Below, piece by piece: positions 14,656-19,401 of a DNA stretch of 19,401 bases (its first letter is position 1; each line of letters opens with the position of its first letter). This DNA is from CAYFMH01 sp964344165. Its GTDB lineage: Bacteria > Patescibacteriota > Gracilibacteria > UBA4473. The notes under the pieces are model-generated. The model searched no databases. It was not told the origin of the DNA and was given only the letters and a program-made list of their open reading frames with translations. A program made the translations under genes and the position numbers. The stretch is taken from positions 1 through 19,401 of the forward strand of contig CAYFMH010000027.1 of NCBI GenBank assembly GCA_964344165.1, written 5' to 3'.

Positions 14656-14829
14656 ATGAAAGTTTTTATCCTCAGTGTTTTATTTTTAGCCGGGGTTTGT
14701 GTTGGAGCTTTGGGAAAAGTTTCCCTCATGGATAAACAAGATAGCTCAAGCATAAAAATAGAGCCGCTGCAGTTCGTCTCTCCTGGTGGAGGATATTTCA
14801 GACAGAGAGGAGGTGGCTCCTGCGGATAA
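14656..14829 (+). CDS. Small secreted or membrane-tethered mini-protein ending in GGGSCG
   Basis: A 57-residue ORF. Its first 23 residues 'MKVFILSVLFLAGVCVGALG' plus 'KVS' are a convincing signal peptide or single membrane segment with a Lys at position 2. The mature part is short, with 'SSSIKIEPLQFVSPGGG', then 'YFRQRGGGSCG' at the end, i.e. two Gly3 runs and a penultimate Cys. It starts divergently from the 211-residue gene. TATAAA at 14627-14632 may be its -10, but no clear -35 matches. The gene stands 97 nt upstream of a DsbA-like thioredoxin protein on the same strand, which hints that the exported Cys may be a disulfide partner. I do not recognise the family; a chance ORF is possible but the signal peptide argues against it. 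Confidence 0.55.
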   Translation: MKVFILSVLFLAGVCVGALGKVSLMDKQDSSSIKIEPLQFVSPGGGYFRQRGGGSCG

Positions 14830-14835
14830 TAATTT

Positions 14836-14898
14836 CAATTAACAATTATAAATGATCAATTATCAATAATTTTTTATTTTCCAAAATTGAAGATTGAC
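14836..14898. repeat. AT-rich intergenic repeat with inverted words
   Basis: tttcaattaacaattataaa then gatcaattatcaataat, and after a T run ccaaaattgaagattgac. The words caattatcaat and attgaagattg recur in other gaps in both orientations. Confidence 0.5.
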
Positions 14899-14925
14899 TC
14901 AAAAATTCTCCTTAATTTCATCACT

Positions 14926-16056
14926 ATGAAAAAGAAAACTCAAAAATGTGATCGACTTCACTACACACTCCTCGGACTCTGTATCCTATTCGGTGGTGTA
15001 GCTATTGGAAGTTTATGCACCGACCTTCTCGTCTCTGGAGGATTTGATACGTCAAAAAAGATTGTCCGAGCCAATGGCCAGACCTATGTCTCAGTCCGAA
15101 GTCTGTCTGAAGAGTTTAAAGTAGAACTAGATAAAAAATCAGAATTTGCTGTTTATAAAGATAAAACTTGGATCCCCGTCCCAGGACATCCAGTAGAAAT
15201 GATCGTCCTCAATGATAAAAACTGTGGTAACAAATGTGACACTGCTCGAGAAGTTTCTTCCCTCAGACAGGCCGTCACTCCAGCACTCCTGGTCCGAAAT
15301 GTAGATATATCTGAAAGTGAAGGACAAGAACTCATTGAAAAATTTGAGATTAACTCGGTTCCAAAATTTTTCCTCGGAGACGGATTAGATAGTATCAAGG
15401 ACGCAGAAGGAAAAAAATTTGTCGAAACATCTAGTAATATTTTGATTGAAAATGGAGACCTCTATCTCATCGACTCTGGAAAAGTTGGTTTCAAAGCCGG
15501 CAAATATATCGAAGCTCCCAAATTTGCTGATACAGATACCGAACCAAAAAAAGGAAACGGAAAAGTCCGAGTCGTAGAATTTACCGATTATCAATGTCCG
15601 TATTGCAAGAGATTACACGATAATAATAAAGAGCTGATCGGCCGACTCATCGCAGAAGGCAAAATTGAATACATTATGAAAGACTTCCCGCTTGGATTTC
15701 ACAAAGAAGCCACCGATGCCCATCTCGCGGCCAACTGTGCGCAGAAGTTAGGAGGCAACGAAGCTCACTGGATCATGCATGACAAAATCTTCGATGGACA
15801 AAAAGACTGGAGCGGAAAAGGCGAACGAGCGAAATCTTATTTTAAAACATTGGCCGAAGAACTTGTACTCGACGCAGATGAATTTGATGCCTGTATGTCA
15901 GATCCAGAGATGGTCGCTGAAATTGAAGCCGACAAAGAAGAAGGATCCAAATTTGGCGTATCTGGAACACCGGCCCTCTTCATTGGAAAACAGGTAATGC
16001 CAGGAGCGATTGGAGCGGAGAGCTTTGAAGCGGCGGTGGAAGACGAGTTGAAATAA
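14926..16056 (+). CDS. Membrane-anchored double-thioredoxin protein, DsbA-like C-terminal domain
   Basis: A 376-residue protein from ATG 14926; a TTG at 14887 in frame lies in repeat sequence. Residues about 13-36 form a signal anchor, placing the rest outside the cytoplasm. Residues 85-165 look like a divergent thioredoxin fold with 'VLNDKNCGNKCDTA' (Cys100 and Cys104, a CxxxC spacing) and 'INSVPKFFLG' with a cis-Pro-like Pro146. Residues 205-376 are a DsbA/Thioredoxin_4 domain: 'VVEFTDYQCPYCKRLH' (CPYC, Cys224/Cys227), 'KDFPLGFHKEATDAHLAANCA' and 'FGVSGTPALFIG' with cis-Pro349. The likely role is oxidation or isomerisation of disulfides in exported proteins. No DsbB or VKOR partner is in view. 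Confidence 0.88.
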   Translation: MKKKTQKCDRLHYTLLGLCILFGGVAIGSLCTDLLVSGGFDTSKKIVRANGQTYVSVRSLSEEFKVELDKKSEFAVYKDKTWIPVPGHPVEMIVLNDKNCGNKCDTAREVSSLRQAVTPALLVRNVDISESEGQELIEKFEINSVPKFFLGDGLDSIKDAEGKKFVETSSNILIENGDLYLIDSGKVGFKAGKYIEAPKFADTDTEPKKGNGKVRVVEFTDYQCPYCKRLHDNNKELIGRLIAEGKIEYIMKDFPLGFHKEATDAHLAANCAQKLGGNEAHWIMHDKIFDGQKDWSGKGERAKSYFKTLAEELVLDADEFDACMSDPEMVAEIEADKEEGSKFGVSGTPALFIGKQVMPGAIGAESFEAAVEDELK

Positions 16057-16063
16057 GTTCCGA

Positions 16064-16396
16064 CTACAATAAATGTCTCAACCGGACACACAGATCTTTT
16101 GGTTTGTTTTTCGTCTTTTTCCCAGATTCTCTATATTGTTCTTGTTCTGCTTCTACGCAAAACTGCTTTATTGCCCTGACAAAAATCCTGTCTCCAGCCG
16201 CAGAGATGACTTTTAGGATTTCTCCATCAACCTGTTCAATTACTTCAGATACGCAAATTGTCCCCTCTTGTGATTCAATTTCTCGTAAGATTTCTTTTAT
16301 TCGTTCAAAAAACACAAGAGGTATTTCAAAAGTTTTATGTCCGGTCTTTCCTTGAACTTCATATTCCACAACTGCCATTTCAACAGATTCAGTCAT
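16064..16396 (-). CDS. Hypothetical protein
   Basis: A 110-residue soluble protein with predicted beta strands at the N-terminus ('MAVVEYEVQGKTGHKTFEIPL'), a helix ('FFERIKEILREIESQEG'), then 'GEILKVISAAGDRIFVRAIKQFCVEAEQEQY' and a basic tail ('GKKTKNKPKDLCVRLRHLL'). The family is not recognised. ATG 16396 fits the promoter; a second ATG lies six codons in. It ends 7 nt from the convergent DsbA-like gene. A near-consensus promoter precedes it. Confidence 0.6.
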   Translation of the reverse strand: MTESVEMAVVEYEVQGKTGHKTFEIPLVFFERIKEILREIESQEGTICVSEVIEQVDGEILKVISAAGDRIFVRAIKQFCVEAEQEQYRESGKKTKNKPKDLCVRLRHLL

Positions 16397-16417
16397 TTTT
16401 CATTAAAAAATCACCGC

Positions 16418-16446
16418 ATTATATCAGATTCTTTTGTTTTTTCCAA
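16418..16446 (-). promoter_or_regulatory. Promoter of the 110-residue gene
   Basis: On the minus strand TTGGAA (16446-16441), 17 nt and a perfect TATAAT (16423-16418). The ATG at 16396 follows 21 nt after the -10. The -35 overlaps the left copy of the 17-bp direct repeat by three bases. Confidence 0.7.
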
Positions 16447-16460
16447 GTTTGATTTTTTTA
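16444..16460 (+). repeat. 17-bp direct repeat, left copy
   Basis: caagtttgattttttta, identical to 17304-17320. The two copies bracket the membrane-protein gene with its terminator, leader and promoter; start-to-start distance is 860 bp. Confidence 0.75.
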
Positions 16461-16489
16461 GGAAAAGGCGGTTCAAACGTTGAACCGCC
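16461..16489 (-). terminator. Rho-independent terminator of the membrane-protein gene
   Basis: ggcggttcaa (16467-16476) and ttgaaccgcc (16480-16489) make a perfect 10-bp stem with loop acg. On the minus strand it is followed by TTTTCCT. It lies 15 nt after the stop codon of the gene ending at 16505. Confidence 0.8.
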
Positions 16490-16493
16490 CATT

Positions 16494-16503
16494 CCCCTGC
16501 AAG
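16494..16503 (+). repeat. 10-bp inverted repeat, left arm
   Basis: cccctgcaag is the exact reverse complement of cttgcagggg at 17142-17151. The arms lie just outside the stop and start of the membrane-protein gene. In the mRNA, the 3' UTR copy could pair with the base of the folded leader. Confidence 0.6.
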
Positions 16504-16504
16504 G

Positions 16505-17122
16505 TTAAGCTCGCCCCCATGGCCCCTTTTCGTATTCCATCCGGGAAACAACGCCCAAGAGGAAATGGATCGCGACCATCGCCCAGCAGATAGACAGTAT
16601 GAAGCATGTGCTCATGATGTCCACAAAAATCTGGCTGGGCAGGTGTTCGATCAACGTTGTCGGCAAACTCAGCGTATAATCGAAGTACGAAAGCGGCACT
16701 GCTATGTCCGCCGGCCGCAAGTATAGAAATGGACGCTCTGGATCATCGATGAAGTAAGGATAACCAGAAAGAACTCCAGCAACCACTGTCACTTCCAATC
16801 CTATGAATACCTTTGTAATGGTAAAGGCATCTTCGAGACAGTGCTCGTAAAATGCTCTTGAAATAAAACCTCGGAGCTGGATGTATCCAACCAGCATTGG
16901 AATTCCAATGTAAGTTGTCAAGATCCAAATGATTGATATCTGCATTCCCAATTTTGGTTCGAACTCGTTAGAGATGCTGTACCAGACAAACCACGCTGCT
17001 GCTGCGATTTGAAGCAAACGAATTTGATATCGAGCTACTGCCCCAGTCACCTCTCCTAGGCGGTATGCCTGAAAATTGGCATGTCCAAGGCGGACGGTGT
17101 CTGCGAATTTGCTATGAGCCAT
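16505..17122 (-). CDS. Multi-pass membrane protein of unknown function
   Basis: A 205-residue protein with hydrophobic segments at about 34-51, 60-81, 104-123 and 167-192. The N-terminus is a polar cytosolic-looking stretch ('MAHSKFADTVRLGHANFQAYRLGEV'), and a loop of about 40 residues ('YFIDDPERPFLYLRPADIAV') lies between helices 3 and 4. I do not recognise the family. AAGGA about 8 nt before ATG 17122 is a better ribosome-binding site than most genes here have. Roughly 48% G+C is higher than its small-protein neighbours but similar to ackA and cysS. The gene has its own promoter, a folded leader and a strong terminator, and lies between direct and inverted repeats. No phage or transposase gene accompanies it. 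Confidence 0.75.
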   Translation of the reverse strand: MAHSKFADTVRLGHANFQAYRLGEVTGAVARYQIRLLQIAAAAWFVWYSISNEFEPKLGMQISIIWILTTYIGIPMLVGYIQLRGFISRAFYEHCLEDAFTITKVFIGLEVTVVAGVLSGYPYFIDDPERPFLYLRPADIAVPLSYFDYTLSLPTTLIEHLPSQIFVDIMSTCFILSICWAMVAIHFLLGVVSRMEYEKGPWGRA

Positions 17123-17128
17123 GACGTG

Positions 17129-17225
17129 TTCCTTTTCAAGGCTTGCAGGGGCAGGTTTCGAACCACCCCCAACTAGGTTAATAAAACTTAGCAGGTGCAG
17201 CTACAAACACCCGAATCTACAAGCC
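17129..17225 (-). ncRNA. Structured 5' leader, cloverleaf-like (candidate riboswitch or tRNA-like element)
   Basis: On the minus strand GGCTTGTAG (17225-17217) pairs with CTGCAAGCC (17148-17140) in a 9-bp closing stem (one G-U pair) around 68 nt. Inside are a GGTG/CACC arm, an arm CTAAGTT/AACCTAG with one mismatch, and an arm GGGG/CCCC capped by GGTTCGAAACC, which resembles a tRNA T-arm loop. A CCTT-GAAA-AGG hairpin follows, and its 3' side carries the ribosome-binding AAGGA. The total of 86 nt and the T-loop suggest a tRNA. However, no canonical D or anticodon arm nor 3' CCA is present, so it is not a normal tRNA. Placement directly before a membrane-protein start suggests regulation. Confidence 0.5.
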
Positions 17226-17249
17226 ATACGAAATTTCAAAGAACAAACT

Positions 17250-17278
17250 TATTTAATTAATAAAATGTGTTTTGTCAA
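17250..17278 (-). promoter_or_regulatory. Putative promoter of the leader and membrane-protein gene
   Basis: On the minus strand a consensus TTGACA (17278-17273) is followed after 16 nt by TTAAAT (17256-17251, 4 of 6). The predicted transcript would begin near 17244, about 20 nt before the folded leader and 120 nt before the ATG. Confidence 0.45.
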
Positions 17279-17303
17279 TATTTGCGATACGCTAATTATA
17301 CGT

Positions 17304-17320
17304 CAAGTTTGATTTTTTTA
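17304..17320 (+). repeat. 17-bp direct repeat, right copy
   Basis: caagtttgattttttta, identical to 16444-16460. It lies between the promoter of the membrane-protein unit and the start region of the glycyl-tRNA synthetase gene. Confidence 0.75.
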
Positions 17321-17391
17321 TGGAATTTTTTTACCCTCTTTCCACATCTTAAATTAATGTATTACTCATTATTCATTAATCATTAAAAAAA

Positions 17392-18807
17392 ATGGCTCAA
17401 AAAATGGACGACATCATCCGGCTCGCCAAAACCAGAGGTTTTATTTTTCAGGGATCTGAAATCTACGGCGGACTCGCAAACTCCTGGGACTACGGTCCAC
17501 TCGGGGTAGAACTCAAAAATAATGTAAAAAAAGCCTTTTGGCGAACCTTCGTATACAACCGAGATGACATGGAGGGCCTCGATGCGGCCATCCTCATGAA
17601 TCCCCGTGTCTGGGAAGCCAGTGGTCATGTGGGGAGTTTCTCTGATCCACTCATGGACTGCAAAGATTGTAAATCCCGAGCTCGAGCCGATAAACTCGTA
17701 GAAGAAAATGGAGATGAACGTCCGGATAACTGGGCCGGAGAAAAAACGCCTCCCGGAGACCTGCTTGATTTTATCAAAGAACACGAAATCAAATGTCCAA
17801 TCTGTGGGGCCTGCAACTGGACTGAACCCAAGCAATTCAACCTGATGTTTAAAACTCATCAGGGAGTAACAGAAGACTCTGCTGCCACCGTCTACATGAG
17901 ACCAGAGACCGCTCAGGGGATCTTTGTGAACTTTAAAAATGTAGAGAGAACCAGCCGAAGAAAACTCCCCTTTGGGATTGCTCAGATCGGAAAAGCCTTC
18001 CGAAATGAAATCACCCCAGGAAACTTCACCTTTCGAACCCGAGAATTTGAACAGATGGAAATCGAATATTTCTTCGATCCAGAAAAAGACGACTGGAAAA
18101 AAATCTACGAAAACTGGAAAAAAGACTCCTGGAAATTTGTAACCGAAGAACTAGGAATTAAAGAAGAAAACATCCGATTCCGAGATCATGACAAAGATGA
18201 ACTCTCGCATTATTCAAAAGGAACCGTCGATATTGAGTACAATTTCCCATTTGGATGGGGAGAGCTCTGTGCCGCTGGAGCTTACCGAACAGACTATGAT
18301 CTCAATCAACACCAGGCTTTCTCCAAACAAGACCTCGAATACCGAGACGAAGAATCCGGAAATAAATTTATCCCACACGTCCTGGAACCATCTTTTGGGG
18401 CAGATCGTCTATCTCTTGCGGTACTTCTCAGTTCAATCACAGAAGAAACGCTTGAAGATGGAACCGAACGAAGCGTTATGAAGTTTTTGCCAAATATTGC
18501 TCCCGTGAAGGTAGCCGTGCTCCCGCTGATGAAAAAAGACGGCATGGCCGAAAAAGCAAAAGAAATCTGGGAATCACTGACTGTGTTTGGTAAATGTGAG
18601 CTCGATGTCTCTGGATCGATCGGAAAAAGATACCGTCGCCAAGACGAGATCGGAACCCCCGTCTGTGTCACCATCGATTATGAGACGGCCAAAGATAACT
18701 CCGTCACCATCCGAGATCGGGACACCATGAAACAAAAACGAGTAAAAATCGAAGATCTAATCACTCGGCTTGGAAATGAGTATTTTTGGGTGGTGAAGAG
18801 GGACTAG
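17392..18807 (+). CDS. glyQS: Glycyl-tRNA synthetase, alpha2 (single-chain, eukaryote/archaea-like) type
   Basis: Class II synthetase that charges tRNA-Gly. At 471 residues it is the homodimeric type, not the alpha/beta GlyQ-GlyS type. Motifs: 'KTRGFIFQGSEIYGGLANSWDYGPLG' at the N-terminus, 'RVWEASGHVGSFSDPL', a zinc site 'CKDC' ... 'CPICG', 'QFNLMF', 'YMRPETAQGIFVNFKN', motif 2 'PFGIAQIGKAFRNEITPGNFTFRTREFEQME', 'HYSKGTVDIEY' and motif 3 'HVLEPSFGADRLSLAVL'. The C-terminal anticodon-binding domain includes 'GSIGKRYRRQDEIGTPVCVTID'. ATG 17392 follows an A run with no Shine-Dalgarno. A word repeat (ttactcattattcattaatc, about 17361-17380) precedes it. Confidence 0.95.
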   Translation: MAQKMDDIIRLAKTRGFIFQGSEIYGGLANSWDYGPLGVELKNNVKKAFWRTFVYNRDDMEGLDAAILMNPRVWEASGHVGSFSDPLMDCKDCKSRARADKLVEENGDERPDNWAGEKTPPGDLLDFIKEHEIKCPICGACNWTEPKQFNLMFKTHQGVTEDSAATVYMRPETAQGIFVNFKNVERTSRRKLPFGIAQIGKAFRNEITPGNFTFRTREFEQMEIEYFFDPEKDDWKKIYENWKKDSWKFVTEELGIKEENIRFRDHDKDELSHYSKGTVDIEYNFPFGWGELCAAGAYRTDYDLNQHQAFSKQDLEYRDEESGNKFIPHVLEPSFGADRLSLAVLLSSITEETLEDGTERSVMKFLPNIAPVKVAVLPLMKKDGMAEKAKEIWESLTVFGKCELDVSGSIGKRYRRQDEIGTPVCVTIDYETAKDNSVTIRDRDTMKQKRVKIEDLITRLGNEYFWVVKRD

Positions 18808-18815
18808 TGTCTAGT

Positions 18816-19259
18816 CTAAGGATTATCTGGATGCACCCAAATATTTACCAGCACTTTTTTCTTTGGATCTTTTCCCCCAATTATACCATCCACATTATGT
18901 ACAGGACAGTTTTTATCTTCCTTTTTTTTCCTACAATCTCTATTACTTAACAACTTCCCACTACTTTCAATATTTTCCACAAAACAACAGGGCAGCTTCA
19001 TTATTTGATAAACTCCTTCCTGAACATTTCCTTGGATACTGCTCATGGCTATCATAATTAGACGTGTTTTTTCTGGACAATCGCGAACGAGGATTCTTTT
19101 TTTAATATGTCTTAAAAAATCTACTAAAGAAATTTTTATACCAGGCTGTATAATCATTTTTATTCTATCTGAAAAAATATGCTTTTTCTTAAAAAGCCTA
19201 TTTTCCAAAGGCAACTTTTCTACAGAAATACCTACAGAGCCTCTAATTTTTTCTCCCAT
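18816..19259 (-). CDS. Hypothetical protein, Cys- and Lys-rich
   Basis: A 147-residue basic soluble protein I do not recognise. Segments include 'FSDRIKMIIQPGIKISLVDFLRHIKKRILVRDCPEKTRLIMIAMSSIQ', a Cys-bearing stretch 'SNRDCRKKKEDKNCPVHNVDG' and the C-terminal 'IGGKDPKKKVLVNIWVHPDNP'. The end is clearly related to a truncated copy just upstream (19268-19357). It is convergent with glyQS, with only 8 nt between the stops. There is no signal peptide. ATG 19259 is the first in-frame start. Confidence 0.55.
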   Translation of the reverse strand: MGEKIRGSVGISVEKLPLENRLFKKKHIFSDRIKMIIQPGIKISLVDFLRHIKKRILVRDCPEKTRLIMIAMSSIQGNVQEGVYQIMKLPCCFVENIESSGKLLSNRDCRKKKEDKNCPVHNVDGIIGGKDPKKKVLVNIWVHPDNP

Positions 19260-19267
19260 GATAAAAA

Positions 19268-19357
19268 TTAATCTAACTCTGGTTTATCTGGGTGGCGAAC
19301 AAAAACCGTTACCAGAACTTCATTTTCAGGATCTTTCCCGATGATCTTTCGAATTTT
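19268..19357 (-). pseudogene. Truncated paralogous 3' end of the neighbouring unknown gene
   Basis: On the minus strand this stretch reads 'DEKIRKIIGKDPENEVLVTVF' then 'VRHPDKPELD' and TAA (19270-19268). It aligns with the C-terminus of the adjacent gene ('GIIGGKDPKKKVLVNIWVHPDNP'): G-K-D-P, V-L-V and H-P-D are shared. An in-frame stop lies directly upstream of the first Asp, and no start codon is in frame, so it appears to be a decayed tandem duplicate or one truncated by a frameshift near 19357. The rest of the gene is not visible before the window ends. Confidence 0.55.
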
Positions 19358-19378
19358 TTCATCTTAAACGCAACACAT

Positions 19379-19399
19379 GAAGATTAATCTCTAATCTTC
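19379..19399. repeat. Short hairpin of AT-rich repeat words
   Basis: gaagatta (19379-19386) and taatcttc (19392-19399) pair perfectly over a 5-nt loop atctc. The words belong to the gaagattga repeat family seen in other gaps. It follows the truncated paralog at the window edge. Confidence 0.5.
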
Positions 19400-19401
19400 A
19401 A

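Noticed and set aside
16461..16512. Integron attC site next to the membrane-protein gene
   Set aside because: GCTTAAC and GTTCAAC fit the RYYYAAC core, but no matching GTTRRRY partner at attC spacing and no integrase are seen; the hairpin is better explained as a terminator.
17140..17225. A true tRNA gene on the minus strand
   Set aside because: The size and T-loop fit, but the T stem has two mismatches, no D or anticodon arm of normal size can be drawn, and the 3' end lacks CCA.
17140..17225. tmRNA fragment
   Set aside because: GATTCG and TTCGA echoes are present, but the element is far too short and has no tag reading frame.
17121..17312. Plus-strand 63-residue ORF with 'LAGAGFEPPPTRL'
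   Set aside because: This peptide pattern typically comes from translating tRNA-like sequence. Here it is the antisense of the folded leader, so it is not a gene.
1..19401. CRISPR array or known anti-phage system
   Set aside because: No regularly spaced direct repeats with unique spacers, and no Cas, restriction, or other defence domains were recognised. The gap repeats are irregular AT-rich words.

Overview
This looks like a chromosome segment from a Candidate Phyla Radiation (Patescibacteria) bacterium; Peregrinibacteria-like is my best guess. Genes are tightly packed and mostly lack strong Shine-Dalgarno sites. Several proteins are types I associate with CPR genomes: a Cys-rich repeat protein, a four-helix-bundle protein, a DUF763 protein and a 211-residue conserved unknown. 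Intergenic gaps are filled with AT-rich word repeats. TGA ends livH, livM and the transposase, so the genetic code is not the TGA=Gly code of Absconditabacteria/Gracilibacteria. The placement is inference; there is no rRNA or marker tree in the window.

Layout. 1-4717 (+) is a branched-chain-amino-acid-type ABC importer: livH (cut by the window edge), livM and livG, then an unrelated 550-residue Cys-rich protein, then livF. The substrate-binding protein is not in view. 4718-6819 (-) holds a DUF2238 membrane protein, a ROK sugar kinase broken by a frameshift, a 20-bp palindrome at the kinase start and a 191-residue unknown. 6943-7570 is a small REP-type (HUH/Y1) transposase gene flanked by two related hairpins. 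The right hairpin runs into the promoter of acetate kinase, which appears to be transcribed without a leader. DUF763 follows.

9911-14554 is mostly minus strand: an unknown, a D,D-carboxypeptidase, a four-helix-bundle protein, cysteinyl-tRNA synthetase, an unknown and the conserved 211-residue protein with a clear promoter and terminator. 14656-16056 (+) has a 57-residue secreted mini-protein and a membrane-anchored double-thioredoxin (DsbA-type) protein. 16064-17320 (-) has a small unknown, then a self-contained unit: terminator, multi-pass membrane protein, folded RNA leader and promoter. A 10-bp inverted repeat and a 17-bp direct repeat bracket this unit. Glycyl-tRNA synthetase (+) follows, then an unknown minus-strand gene with a truncated paralogous tail beside it at the window edge.

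The recognised genes serve amino-acid import, charging of tRNA-Cys and tRNA-Gly, ATP production from acetyl phosphate, and cell-envelope and disulfide maintenance. The most unusual spots are the 16.44-17.32 kb cassette with its cloverleaf-like leader, the transposase hairpin/ackA promoter overlap, the Cys-rich gene inside the liv operon, and the mini-protein next to the DsbA-like gene.
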